This document shows positions 17,486 through 26,434 of a stretch of 64,000 bases of DNA, piece by piece (within the stretch, counting starts at the first letter, position 1; the number at the start of each line of letters is the position of its first letter). Source of the DNA: Alcanivoracaceae bacterium (GTDB lineage Bacteria > Pseudomonadota > Gammaproteobacteria > Pseudomonadales > Alcanivoracaceae); assembly GCA_002706085.1 (NCBI GenBank), contig PAJO01000034.1, forward strand, positions 28,212 to 92,211, read 5' to 3'. The notes under the pieces are model-generated. The model ran no database searches. It saw nothing but the letters and a program-made list of their open reading frames with translations, and had not been told where the DNA came from. The translations under genes were made by a program, and so were the position numbers.

Positions 17486-17636
17486 GCAGCTGCGAGCTAT
17501 GAGCCTTGAGCTACGAGAAGAGCAAAAAGCGGAGGCACCCTCAGCCCACTGCCAGTCTGCACTGCTTGAGAATGGCAATAGCCCGCAATCCGCTTACGGT
17601 TTTACTCGTAGCTCAAGGCTCATAGCTCGCAGCTGC
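17486..17636. repeat. Heptad-armed inverted repeat with 32-bp perfect arms, YGAGCTN type
   Basis: Arms 17486-17517 and 17605-17636 are exact reverse complements over 32 bp, separated by 87 bp. The arm splits into 7-mers: GCAGCTG, CGAGCTA, TGAGCCT, TGAGCTA, then CGAG. The unit sequence differs from the CAAGCTN copies, yet the period is the same. It lies between coaD and ggt. Confidence 0.85.
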
Positions 17637-17692
17637 CATAACAACAACGCCGGACACTGCTCACCAACACCGGCCTTCAAGGAGGACCCCCC

Positions 17693-19402
17693 ATGCGCTA
17701 CCTGATCCCTCTACTGTTGCTGCTCACACTGACCGCCCAGGCCGCGGGCCCAGGCAAAAATGCCGTGGCCAGTGCGCATCCGTTAGCCACTGAGGCCGGC
17801 CTGGAGATCCTGGATCAGGGCGGCAACGCCTTCGACGCCGCCGTCGCCGTCGCCGCCGCTCTGGCGGTGGTCGAGCCCTATTCCGCGGGCATGGGCGGTG
17901 GCGGTTTCTGGCTGCTGCATCGTCAAAGCGACCAGTTCCAGACCTTTGTGGATGCCCGCGAAACCGCTCCCGGCGCCGCCTCCGCCACCATGTATCAGGA
18001 CAAGGACGGCAACGTCATGCGTGACTGGGCGGTGAACGGCCCCAGCGCCGCTGGCATTCCCGGCCAGGCGGCTGCCTTTGTGCATCTGGCCAGTCGCTAT
18101 GGGCGACTGCCGCTCAGCACCACCCTGGCGCCCGCCATCACGCTGGCACGGGACGGCTTTGCCATCGACCCCCATTACCGCAAGTTGGCTGGCTACCGTG
18201 AAGAGGTGCTCAACCGGTTCCCGGACGCCGCGGCCATCTTCCTGCACAACGGCAAGGTGCCGCCCACTGGCCATGTGATCAAACAGGCTGATCTGGCCCG
18301 CGTGCTCACGGCCATCGCTGAGAACGGCAAGGCCGGCTTCTATCAGGGAGACGTTGCCCGGCAACTGGTCGAGGGGGTTCAGCAGGGCGGCGGCATCTGG
18401 ACATTGGATGATCTCGCCAACTACTCGGTGGTAGAGCGCCCCCCCACGGTCAGCCACTTTCGGGGCGGACGCATCGTTTCGGCACCGCCACCGTCTTCCG
18501 GGGGCATTGTCATGGGCAACGCTCTCAACATCATCAGCCAGTTCAACGACGGCCATACCGGCGACATGACGCCACACATCGCCATCGAGGCCATGCGGCG
18601 CGCCTATCAGGACCGGGCCCGCTATCTGGGCGATCCCGACTTTGTGGATATGCCTGTGGATAAGCTGTTGAGCACGGAATATGCCCGCCAGCGCGCCGCC
18701 AGCATCACTCTCGACAAGGCCACCCCCAGCAGCAGTCTGGGCAAACCGGTTGGCGTGGATGAGGGAACCCACACCACCCACCTGTCGGTACTCGACAGCG
18801 AGGGCAACCGGGTCGCCGCCACGCTCAGCATCAACCTGCCATTTGGCAGCGGTTTTGTGGCCCCCGGCACCGGCGTCCTGCTCAACAACGAAATGGATGA
18901 TTTCTCCGCCAAGCCCGGCAGCCCCAATGCCTACGGTCTGGTCGGCAGCGAGGCCAATGCCATCGCGCCCGGCAAACGCCCGCTGTCCTCCATGACGCCC
19001 ACCTTTGTGGAGTTCGACGATCGCATTGCCATCCTCGGCACCCCCGGTGGCAGCCGCATTATTTCCATGGTCATGCTCGGTGTGCTGGAAGCGGCCAATA
19101 ACCAGCCCGTCGAAGATTGGGTGGGCAGGGTGCGGTATCACCACCAGTACCTGCCCGATGAAGTTCAGGCAGAACCCGCGTTTGTCGGCAGCGAGGAAGC
19201 CAAACAGCTGATGCTGCTGGGCCACAAGGTCGTCTCTACCGGCCGGGATTATGGCGATATGCATGCCATCCTGTGGCGAACCGACAGCAACGAACTGACC
19301 GCGGCAAGCGATCCCCGCGGGATTGGCCAGGCGACCGTACGGGCGCCGGCCAGCGCCCCGGCACCCTCTGACGACACCCACAAGGAAGGCAGCGCACCGT
19401 GA
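17693..19402 (+). CDS. ggt: Gamma-glutamyltransferase
   Basis: The 569-residue protein has a signal peptide (MRYLIPLLLLLTLTAQAA) and then the Ntn-hydrolase fold of GGT. The autoprocessing and nucleophile threonine lies in GTHTTHLSVLD; NLPFGSGFVAPGTGVLLNNEMDDF and RPLSSMTPT line the glutamate pocket. It cleaves gamma-glutamyl bonds of glutathione in the periplasm. GGAGG precedes the ATG. The final TGA overlaps a GTG start of the next gene. Length and motifs indicate a complete enzyme. Confidence 0.96.
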   Translation: MRYLIPLLLLLTLTAQAAGPGKNAVASAHPLATEAGLEILDQGGNAFDAAVAVAAALAVVEPYSAGMGGGGFWLLHRQSDQFQTFVDARETAPGAASATMYQDKDGNVMRDWAVNGPSAAGIPGQAAAFVHLASRYGRLPLSTTLAPAITLARDGFAIDPHYRKLAGYREEVLNRFPDAAAIFLHNGKVPPTGHVIKQADLARVLTAIAENGKAGFYQGDVARQLVEGVQQGGGIWTLDDLANYSVVERPPTVSHFRGGRIVSAPPPSSGGIVMGNALNIISQFNDGHTGDMTPHIAIEAMRRAYQDRARYLGDPDFVDMPVDKLLSTEYARQRAASITLDKATPSSSLGKPVGVDEGTHTTHLSVLDSEGNRVAATLSINLPFGSGFVAPGTGVLLNNEMDDFSAKPGSPNAYGLVGSEANAIAPGKRPLSSMTPTFVEFDDRIAILGTPGGSRIISMVMLGVLEAANNQPVEDWVGRVRYHHQYLPDEVQAEPAFVGSEEAKQLMLLGHKVVSTGRDYGDMHAILWRTDSNELTAASDPRGIGQATVRAPASAPAPSDDTHKEGSAP

Positions 19403-19800
19403 AGCCGGTGATTCACATCAGCGTGTCGATCCAGTGCTCCGCACAGCAGGTGTACGACTTTGCCTCAAACCCGGCAAATCTGCCGCTCTGGGCAGCCGGC
19501 CTTACCCAGGCGGAACTGGTGCAGGACGGCGACACCTGGATTGCCCAGGCCCCCTTCGGCCGGGCACGAATCCGCTTCGCTGAGCGCAATGCCTATGGGG
19601 TGATGGATCACGCAGTAGAAATGGACGACGGGCAGGTGGTGTACAACCCCCTGCGCGTGGTGCCCAATGGCGACGGCAGCGAATGCACCTTTACCCTGTT
19701 TCGCCGTGACGACATGGACGATCAGCAGTTCCAGGCAGATCACGACGCGGTGGTTGCAGACCTGCAAACCCTGAAGCGTCACCTCGAAAGCCGGTACTGA
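19399..19800 (+). CDS. SRPBCC family (polyketide cyclase-like) protein
   Basis: The 133-residue protein opens with the typical START-like strand HISVSIQCSAQQVYDFASNPANLPLWAAGL and ends with an amphipathic helix (DHDAVVADLQTLKRHLESRY). SRPBCC proteins bind hydrophobic ligands; the function here is unknown. The GTG start at 19399 overlaps the ggt stop, so expression is coupled. A second SRPBCC gene is found at 21123. Confidence 0.82.
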   Translation: MKPVIHISVSIQCSAQQVYDFASNPANLPLWAAGLTQAELVQDGDTWIAQAPFGRARIRFAERNAYGVMDHAVEMDDGQVVYNPLRVVPNGDGSECTFTLFRRDDMDDQQFQADHDAVVADLQTLKRHLESRY

Positions 19801-19962
19801 GAACAGGGCGACCACGGCCCATGATTTCAGTCTACGCCCCATAAACACTTTCGGCTCTGTCGCCATGAGTACAACACTGACAACGGTCACTGTTTCGCGT
19901 TAGCGTTTGCAGCAGAACACCTTGCCGCTTTCACCCATCCGGCCCCATGGACAGGAGCAGTT

Positions 19963-21000
19963 ATGACTTGCTTTACCGGCACACACCTACCGCTGATCCA
20001 GGCGCCCATGGCCGGCGTGCAAGACTGGCGCCTGGCCGCCGCCGTCAGTGAGGCTGGCGGCCTGGGCTCCTTGCCCGCAGGCATGCTGACCGCCTCACAA
20101 TTGGAAGAACAACTCACTGCGCTGACCCAAGCCACCCGGCAGCCCTGGAACGTAAACTTCTTCTGTCATACGCCCCCGGCCAGCGATCCGCAGGGGGAAC
20201 AGCGCTGGGCCCACGCACTACGCCCGCTTTATGACACCTTTGGTGCCGACCCGTCAGCCATTCCTGACGGCCCTTCACGCCACCCCTTCGACGCAGATGC
20301 GGCCTGGCTGGTAGAACAGTTTCGCCCGGCGATGGTGAGCTTCCACTACGGCTTGCCCGACAACGCCCTGCTGGAGCAGGTAAAGGCCTGCGGTGCGCAA
20401 GTCATCTCCAGCGCGACCACAGTGGAAGAAGCGCTATGGCTACAGCATCACGGCGCCGATGCGATCATTGCCCAGGGGCTTGAAGCAGGCGGTCACCGCG
20501 GTCATTTTCTCAGTGACGACCTGACACGGCAGCAAGGCACACTGGCGTTGGTTCCACAGGTGCGCGAGGCCGTGACGGTCCCGGTCATTGCCGCAGGGGG
20601 GATTGCCACCCCGCAAGGGGTCAGTGCGGCGTTTAGTCTTGGCGCCGATGCCGTTCAGGTGGGTACCGCCTATCTGCTGTGCCCGGAAGCCACCACCAAA
20701 CCGGTTCACCGCGCCTGGCTGCAAAGTGATCGAGCCAGGCATACCGCACTGACCACCGCGTTTTCCGGTCGCCCAGCGCGCGGTATGGTGAATCGTTTGA
20801 TGGAAGAGCTTGGCCATTTCCCGCCACAGGCGCCCGTTTTTCCGCTGGCAGGCAATGCCATCGGGCCCCTGCGGGCTGCGGCAGAAGCCGCTGGCAGTGG
20901 CGATTGCTCCCCGTTATGGGCCGGGCAGTCCGCCAGCTTGTGCCGTGAAGAAAGCGCTGCCGTTATTACCCGTTGGCTGGCCAACGGATGTCCAACCTGA
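19963..21000 (+). CDS. Nitronate monooxygenase family protein
   Basis: The 345-residue TIM-barrel flavoprotein has LPLIQAPMAGVQDWRLAAAVSEAGGLGSLPAGM at the start, VISSATTVEEALWLQHHGADAIIAQGLEAGGHRGHF with the conserved histidine, and VIAAGGIATPQGVSAAFSLGADAVQVGTAYL for FMN phosphate binding. Family members oxidise alkyl nitronates such as propionate-3-nitronate. CAGGAG lies 6 bases before the ATG. The 162-bp gap upstream shows no other feature. Confidence 0.92.
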   Translation: MTCFTGTHLPLIQAPMAGVQDWRLAAAVSEAGGLGSLPAGMLTASQLEEQLTALTQATRQPWNVNFFCHTPPASDPQGEQRWAHALRPLYDTFGADPSAIPDGPSRHPFDADAAWLVEQFRPAMVSFHYGLPDNALLEQVKACGAQVISSATTVEEALWLQHHGADAIIAQGLEAGGHRGHFLSDDLTRQQGTLALVPQVREAVTVPVIAAGGIATPQGVSAAFSLGADAVQVGTAYLLCPEATTKPVHRAWLQSDRARHTALTTAFSGRPARGMVNRLMEELGHFPPQAPVFPLAGNAIGPLRAAAEAAGSGDCSPLWAGQSASLCREESAAVITRWLANGCPT

Positions 21001-21122
21001 ACATCGCCCCGAACACCGACACACTGCTATGGCCCGAACTAACCTTGCGACCGTATGGCCAGCGTTCAGAATCAACAGCCTGTATAGGGCCCGGTTCGGG
21101 CCAGAGCTAATGTGGAGCCAGC

Positions 21123-21542
21123 ATGCAACGTATCGAGATTTCCAAAACCTTCCCCTTTTCCGTGGACAAGCTGTTCAACTTTCTCAGCGACCACGAAAAC
21201 CTGGAGCTGATTTTCGCCCCGGCCAAGATTCAGCGTATCAAGGAGGGCAAGGACAGCCCCAACGGAGTGGGCTCCACCCGTAACATGAAAATCCTGATCG
21301 CTCCGGCCTTCCACGAAACCGTTACCCGGGTCGTGCCCAACGAACTGATCGAGTACACGATCACCAAAGGCAGTCCGCTGAAGAATCACAAGGGTGTGAT
21401 GCGTTTTTCCGACACCGGTACGGGCGGCAGCCGACTGGATTACACCATCGAGTTTGAAGGCAAACTGCCGCTGATCGGCCCCATCATCAAGGCAGGTCTG
21501 GACCAGGGCATCCGTCGCGGTCTCAATAAACTGAAGTTGTAA
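21123..21542 (+). CDS. SRPBCC family protein
   Basis: The 139-residue protein starts QRIEISKTFPFSVDKLFNFLSDHENLELIFAP and contains GVGSTRNMKI, ETVTRVVPNELIEYTITKGSP and GGSRLDYTIEFEGKLPL, the usual strands of ligand-binding SRPBCC proteins, ending in a basic helix (GIRRGLNKLKL). The function is not established. It stands between nitronate monooxygenase and the decayed antiporter gene. Confidence 0.85.
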   Translation: MQRIEISKTFPFSVDKLFNFLSDHENLELIFAPAKIQRIKEGKDSPNGVGSTRNMKILIAPAFHETVTRVVPNELIEYTITKGSPLKNHKGVMRFSDTGTGGSRLDYTIEFEGKLPLIGPIIKAGLDQGIRRGLNKLKL

Positions 21543-21594
21543 TTCACCCTTCAGTCCCGAGCAGTTAGCGCCCTGCCTGTCAGGGCGCCCCCTC

Positions 21595-22810
21595 TCAACG
21601 ATCCCCGCCCGACAGCAACGATTCCAGCTCTTCGCGACCCTTGCGGTTGGTCTCGACCAGCATGTCCATGTCCCCCCGATATTCGATCTGTTCTCGCAAC
21701 AGCCGCTCATCAAGATCCTTGAAGCTGCGCACCAGATCCAGGGCGGTAGACTCTGGCACCCCCAACTGCATCAAGGTAACCCTGGCCGACAACAGAGCCG
21801 ACTCAAACGTTTCACGAATCACCTGGTCTACACCCAATTCATGGAGACGGTAGGCGTGATAACGGTCCCGTGCGCGCGCGACGATGGTCACCGCAGGGAA
21901 ATGCTGTCGCACCAGTTCCACGGCTTTCAATGAGTCCTCCACATCGTCCACCGCCAGCACCAGTACCCGGGCGTGGTCGAGCCCGGCATTACGCAACAGG
22001 TCCAGCCGGGTGACATCACCGAAATACACCTCATTGCCATAGCGCCGCAACAGGTCAATCTCGTCCGGGTCCGAGTCCAGCGCGGTAAACGGGATATTGC
22101 GCCCCACCAAGATTCGCGCGGTGATCTGGCCGAAACGGCCCAGCCCAGCACCACCATCAAGGCGCTGGCACTCATCAGCTCCGGGTTGCGCAAGCGGGCC
22201 AGCTTTCCCAGCCACGGGTTCAGCACATAACGTCCCGCCAGCACCATTGCAATCAGGGCCGCCAGCCCGGCCAGTAATTGTGGGCTGTCGTCACCGGCCT
22301 GGGTGCCCGCCAGCACCGGCAGCAGTAGCAGAATTGGGATGACGGCCAAGTCCTGGAACAACAGAATCGAAAACGCCGACCGCCCCTGGGGGGTGCCAAG
22401 CTGATTGGTTTCCACCAGCATCTGAACCACAAAGGCCGTGGATGACAGCGCCAGCGTCGCGCCAATGGCAAGACTCTGAGGAGCACCGAACCCGAACAGC
22501 ATAAAGGCCCCTGCCAGCAACAGCGCACTCAGCACCATCTGCGTCGCTCCGAGCCCCACTAACCTGTGTCGTTGTGCCCACAGCTGTTGCGGCGCCAATT
22601 CCAGCCCCACCACAAACAGCATCAACACCACGCCCAGCTCAGCAAAGTGCAGGACATCCGTCCCCCCCCCACTCACCAACCCCAATGGCCCACCGCGATC
22701 CCTGCCGCCAGATACCCCAGAATGCTGCCAAGACCCAGCCGCTGAAACAGCGGTAGCAGGATGAGGGTGGCGCCCAATAACACCAGTGCCTGCGAGAAAA
22801 ATCCGTCCAC
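21595..22810 (-). pseudogene. KefB/KefC-type monovalent cation:proton antiporter, frameshifted and internally deleted
   Basis: Three pieces of one antiporter lie in order on the minus strand. VDGFFSQALVLLGATLILLPLFQRLGLGSILGYLAAGIAVG (from 22810) changes frame near 22685 into GLVSGG..DVLHFAELGVVLMLFVVGLEL. The membrane part continues to PELMSASALMVVLGWAV, where at about 22140 the other frame takes over directly with LGRFGQITARILVGRNIPF, the TrkA-N NAD-binding domain. Several membrane helices normally found between these (roughly 200 residues) are missing. A missing C near 22687 would explain the first shift; deletion between short GCTGGGC repeats would explain the second. It is almost certainly non-functional as a transporter, though the C-terminal TrkA-N part remains an intact frame. 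Confidence 0.85.
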
Positions 22811-22993
22811 GTTGTTCTCCCGATTATCCAGCTGCTGATGCTACCGGATTTCGCTGTCAGCGGTTGGATTATGCCGACACCGGATTACCCGATTTCTCCG
22901 CACCAACCAGAAACACAATGCGCACCATTATTGATCACTAACCCCCCAAGCCTTACCATTCCCGCTCTTTTAATGCCCGCATATGGTGCGCCA

Positions 22994-23587
22994 ATGAGCG
23001 AACAGACAGATCAGGTCCGCCAGCAGCTGGTTGGCGGGCTGCTGAGGCAGCTGCACCTTGAAGTGCTAAGTCAGCGCTTCAATCCACGACTGGTGCTGGC
23101 GGCCTTCAACCTGGTCAACGGCGGACTCAGCATTGCCCTGATCGCCATGGTCGCGCTGGTGACGCAGCAGGCTTTTATCTTTCCCTCCCTCGGCGCCACC
23201 GCCTTTCTGCTGTTTCATGTGCCCACCGCTGATGCGGCATCGCCGCGCAATGTATTGTGCGGACACATTATCGGTGCACTGTGTGGCTGGGCCTCCCTCT
23301 GGCTGTTCGGTCTGCACGATGCCCCTGCCGCCTTTATTACCGGCGTAGAATGGTCCCGGGTCGCCGCCGCAGGACTATCGCTCGGGCTCACCAGTGCGCT
23401 GATGATTCTCTTTCGAGTGGCACACCCGCCTGCCGGCGCCACGGCCCTGATCGTCTCGCTGGGTTTGATGCACGAATTACAGCAACTGCCGATCCTGGTC
23501 AGTGCCGTGGCCCTGCTGGTCGCGCAGGCATTCGTTATCAACCGCCTGGCCGGTATTCCCTATCCTGTGTGGGGCGGCAAGCCCTGA
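22994..23587 (+). CDS. HPP family membrane protein
   Basis: The 197-residue protein has four hydrophobic segments and the name-giving motif pattern: IFPSLGATAFLLFHVPTADAASPRNVLCGHIIGALCGW and FRVAHPPAGATALIVSLG. Some HPP proteins move nitrite or other small anions in plastids and cyanobacteria; the substrate here is unknown. The ATG at 22994 follows the cleaner N-terminus (MSEQTDQVRQQLVGGLLRQL); earlier in-frame ATGs extend into the antiporter upstream region. Confidence 0.85.
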   Translation: MSEQTDQVRQQLVGGLLRQLHLEVLSQRFNPRLVLAAFNLVNGGLSIALIAMVALVTQQAFIFPSLGATAFLLFHVPTADAASPRNVLCGHIIGALCGWASLWLFGLHDAPAAFITGVEWSRVAAAGLSLGLTSALMILFRVAHPPAGATALIVSLGLMHELQQLPILVSAVALLVAQAFVINRLAGIPYPVWGGKP

Positions 23588-23599
23588 CACCTTACATTT

Positions 23600-23618
23600 G
23601 TAATGAGAATGATTGGCA
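23600..23618 (+). promoter_or_regulatory. Probable Fur box
   Basis: GTAATGAGAATGATTGGCA resembles the 19-bp Fur consensus GATAATGATAATCATTATC, with matches concentrated in the left and central parts. It lies 62 bases before the PepSY-type gene start, so iron repression of that gene is likely. Confidence 0.6.
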
Positions 23619-23679
23619 TCTGTGCTAGGCTCCGCGTCACCCAGACAGGCTTTATCGCGGACTTTCCAGGTAATTTCTC

Positions 23680-24939
23680 ATGCGCTCGCTGCTCGTTGTC
23701 CTTCATCGCTGGTTCGGCCTCTTCATTGCCGTCTTCCTGATCATTGCCGGGCTTACCGGCGCAATCATTTCCTGGGACCACGAACTGGACGAATGGCTTA
23801 ATCCTCACCTGTTCGAGAGCCAGAGCGAAGGCGAACCGCTGCCCATGCTGGAGCTGGTCAAGATCGTGGAAGCGGACGACCCCCGTGTCCGGGTCAGTTT
23901 CTTCCCGCTGGCCGCCGAGCCCGGCCACAACGCAGAGATCTGGGTGGATGCCCTGAAAAACCCGGACACCGGCAAGCGCTATGAACTGGACTACAACCAC
24001 GCCTTTGTGGATCCGGTCACCGGCGAGATCGTCGGCAAGCGCGAGTGGGGCAAGATTTCCCTGCATCCGGAACACCTGATGTCATTCCTCTACAAACTCC
24101 ATTATTCCCTGCACATTCCGGAATGGCGGGGCATTGATGAGTGGGGCGTGTGGTTGATGGGGGGTGTCGCGCTGGTCTGGTTGTTCGATACCTTTATTGC
24201 CATGGCCCTGACTCTGCCGCGCCGTCGACGCACCGCCAACGCCGGCGGCAAAAGCTGGATGCAGCGCTGGAAACCGGCCTGGATGATTCGCCGCGGGGCC
24301 GGGCCCTACAAACTGAATTTCGATCTGCACCGGGCCGTGGGCCTGTGGGTATTCGGGCTGTTGCTGCTGCTGGCCTTTACCTCGTTCTCGCTGAACCTGT
24401 ACCGGGAAGTCTTCTACCCGATCATGTCCACGATTTCCGAAACCACCCCGGGCCCCTTCATGAAACGCGCCCCCACGGCCCTGCATGACCCGGTGGAGCC
24501 AGAGGTATCCTGGCCGCAACTGTTTGAACAGGCCCGCGCAGAAGCCGATAACCGTGGCTGGGACGAGCCCATTGGCGATACGTTCTATAGCGACAACTTC
24601 GCCATCTTTGGGGTGCGTTTTTACTTCCCCGGGGAAGACCACGACAGCGGTGGCATGAAAGTGAAAAGCCTGTACTACGACGGCAACACCGCTGAGCTGC
24701 TGGGTGACGAAGTCCCCTGGACCGGCACCGCCGCCGACGTCTTCAACCAGCTGCAGTTCCCGCTGCACTCCGGCCGTATCGCCGGCCTGCCCGGTCGTAT
24801 CATCATTTCCATCATGGGCATCGCTGTCGCGATGCTGTCGATCACCGGGCTGGTGATCTGGTGGAAGAAACGCAAGGCGAGAGTGACAAGCAAGCGCAAG
24901 AAGCAAGCCGCTGCGCTGGCCGCGAATCCGGCATCCTGA
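23680..24939 (+). CDS. PepSY-associated TM helix protein, probably iron-regulated
   Basis: The 419-residue inner-membrane protein starts with MRSLLVVLHRWFGLFIAVFLIIAGLTGAIISWDHELDEWLNP, the typical HRWxGL helix of the PepSY_TM family, and has further helices at WGVWLMGGVALVWLFDTFIAMAL, LWVFGLLLLLAFTSFSLNL and IISIMGIAVAMLSITGLVIWWKKRK. Such proteins accompany siderophore receptors and are proposed to act in ferric-siderophore reduction or uptake. The Fur-box-like site upstream supports an iron role. The C-terminus is highly basic. A related protein is encoded at 35406-36776. Confidence 0.88.
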   Translation: MRSLLVVLHRWFGLFIAVFLIIAGLTGAIISWDHELDEWLNPHLFESQSEGEPLPMLELVKIVEADDPRVRVSFFPLAAEPGHNAEIWVDALKNPDTGKRYELDYNHAFVDPVTGEIVGKREWGKISLHPEHLMSFLYKLHYSLHIPEWRGIDEWGVWLMGGVALVWLFDTFIAMALTLPRRRRTANAGGKSWMQRWKPAWMIRRGAGPYKLNFDLHRAVGLWVFGLLLLLAFTSFSLNLYREVFYPIMSTISETTPGPFMKRAPTALHDPVEPEVSWPQLFEQARAEADNRGWDEPIGDTFYSDNFAIFGVRFYFPGEDHDSGGMKVKSLYYDGNTAELLGDEVPWTGTAADVFNQLQFPLHSGRIAGLPGRIIISIMGIAVAMLSITGLVIWWKKRKARVTSKRKKQAAALAANPAS

Positions 24940-24981
24940 TAATCGCGTCGCCGTCCCTTTGCAGGAGCTATGCTCCTACAT

Positions 24982-25019
24982 AAAAACAAAAACCCCCGCA
25001 GTGCGGGGGTTTTTGTTTT
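24982..25019. terminator. Bidirectional rho-independent terminator
   Basis: AACCCCCGCA (24991-25000) pairs with TGCGGGGGTT (25002-25011), with A-rich sequence before and T-rich sequence after. It serves the PepSY gene on the plus strand and the convergent CsgG-like gene on the minus strand. A short hairpin GCAGGAGCTATGCTCCTACA (24961-24980) precedes it and resembles the repeat tails. Confidence 0.85.
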
Positions 25020-26313
25020 ACCACTGGATCGGCGCGTCAGACGATCCCGGGGTGGCAGGCTGGCCGGCGGGTTGGGCCGCCGGGTTATTGGCCTGCTTGT
25101 CCGGGCGCACCCGGTCACCCACCTTGAGCGGGCTGCTGGCATCACCTTCGATCACGGCAATCCCATAATCCGGACGGATTTCACTCACTTTGAGTGTGGC
25201 CAGTGCAGCGCCTTCCATCTTGATGGTCATGCCGGTGTCCGGATCTTTCATTTCTCCGGCAGGCCGATACACCTTCATCAGCGCATCCTGCTCCAGGCGC
25301 CCTTCACCCTGGGTGAGGAAGACCGTGCTGCCGTCTACCTTGATCACCTGAACCGGGTAGAGCACGTCCGTGGCATCCCCGGCGATGGCCCGGGCAATTT
25401 CCGGGTACATCACATCGGCAAGGCGCTCAGGATGATTACGGTCATCAATGTTCAACTGGCGGGCCACTTCGCGAATTTCCGCTTCAGACTTGTCCCACAC
25501 ATACAGGTCACTCCACAGTATTTCTGTCGTCGTGGTATCGATCAGACGATAACGCACCCGTACATAGGGCTCATAACCGCCCATCTTGGCACCGTAGAAT
25601 TCCCGCTCGCTGTCACCAATCTGGAAATCTTCAATGGTCCCTACCAGCAACAGGTCTGCCCCTTTGCGCTGGCCCAGGCGAGCCATTTCTTCCGGGGCAA
25701 TGCTACCGGACGCCACCACACCCAGCTCCTTGTCGACATCAGACAAGTAGGCTCGGTCCAGCACCCGGAAACGGCCTGATTGAGTGAAGGCCATGGACAG
25801 GTTTTCCGCCAGATCCCGCTGTACTTCCGAGGCGGAAACCTTGACGTCGCCCAGGTCATAACTGGCGGCACGGGTATCAAAGGTCGCAATGGCAATACCG
25901 GGAAGATGAGAGCGGTCCGGCCCAATGGACTTGGGACGCAAGATATCGGCCTGGATATCCGCCTGCCACATGCCGTCGTCCACCTGCTTCACAGACTGCA
26001 CCTGATAGGTCTTGATGTTGCCCATGGTCGGCAGTTGGGGCTCTGGCACCGAGGTTTCCTTACCCATCCAGGTGGACACATCCCCTTGCTGCTGAATCAC
26101 CCACTCGTACACATCCGTACGGAAGTTGGGATCCACCGCCAGGGTCACACCGCCTCCCTGACGCACCGCCGCCACCAGCGCATTGGTCATGGCCTGCTCG
26201 GGGTTGTCGCCAAACCCGCGGGCCGTGACGGACACCGTTTCGGTCAGCGCATGGCTTGCCGTTGAGCACATCGCCAGCAAGAGAAACAGTGGAGCAAATA
26301 GACGTTTGAACAT
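25018..26313 (-). CDS. CsgG/LpoB-related periplasmic protein
   Basis: The 431-residue protein has a signal peptide (MFKRLFAPLFLLLAMCSTASHA) and a CsgG-like domain: TARGFGDNPEQAMTNALVAAVRQGGG near the start, FRVLDRAYLSDVDKELGVVASGSIAPEEMARLGQRKGADLLLVGTIEDF and VRYRLIDTTTTEILWSD in the middle. A C-terminal segment (QVIKVDGSTVFLTQGEGRLEQDALMKVYRPAGEM) looks like a flagellar-FlgT-like or SH3-type domain. The CsgG fold forms outer-membrane secretion pores or binds partner enzymes; the role here is unknown. The ATG at 26313 begins the signal peptide and has GGAGG upstream. It is last in a four-gene envelope operon. Confidence 0.82.
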   Translation of the reverse strand: MFKRLFAPLFLLLAMCSTASHALTETVSVTARGFGDNPEQAMTNALVAAVRQGGGVTLAVDPNFRTDVYEWVIQQQGDVSTWMGKETSVPEPQLPTMGNIKTYQVQSVKQVDDGMWQADIQADILRPKSIGPDRSHLPGIAIATFDTRAASYDLGDVKVSASEVQRDLAENLSMAFTQSGRFRVLDRAYLSDVDKELGVVASGSIAPEEMARLGQRKGADLLLVGTIEDFQIGDSEREFYGAKMGGYEPYVRVRYRLIDTTTTEILWSDLYVWDKSEAEIREVARQLNIDDRNHPERLADVMYPEIARAIAGDATDVLYPVQVIKVDGSTVFLTQGEGRLEQDALMKVYRPAGEMKDPDTGMTIKMEGAALATLKVSEIRPDYGIAVIEGDASSPLKVGDRVRPDKQANNPAAQPAGQPATPGSSDAPIQW

Positions 26314-26401
26314 GTGACCTCCTTGTTCTGACGGGCGATATTCGCACCGCGGGATACCAAAGAGACCACAGAGCTCACCGTATAGTTTCCCGGTAGGCTC
26401 C

Positions 26402-26431
26402 GCGGGCTCTAGCAACCAGGCGTTAGCCCGC
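26402..26431. terminator. Hairpin between lpoB and the CsgG-like gene
   Basis: GCGGGCT (26402-26408) and AGCCCGC (26425-26431) form a short stem just after the lpoB stop. It may reduce readthrough to the CsgG-like gene; no U-run is present. Confidence 0.4.
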
Positions 26432-26434
26432 TAC

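Noticed and set aside
17783-19381. 532-codon frame antisense to ggt
   Set aside because: It mirrors the codon bias of ggt and has no recognisable domain.
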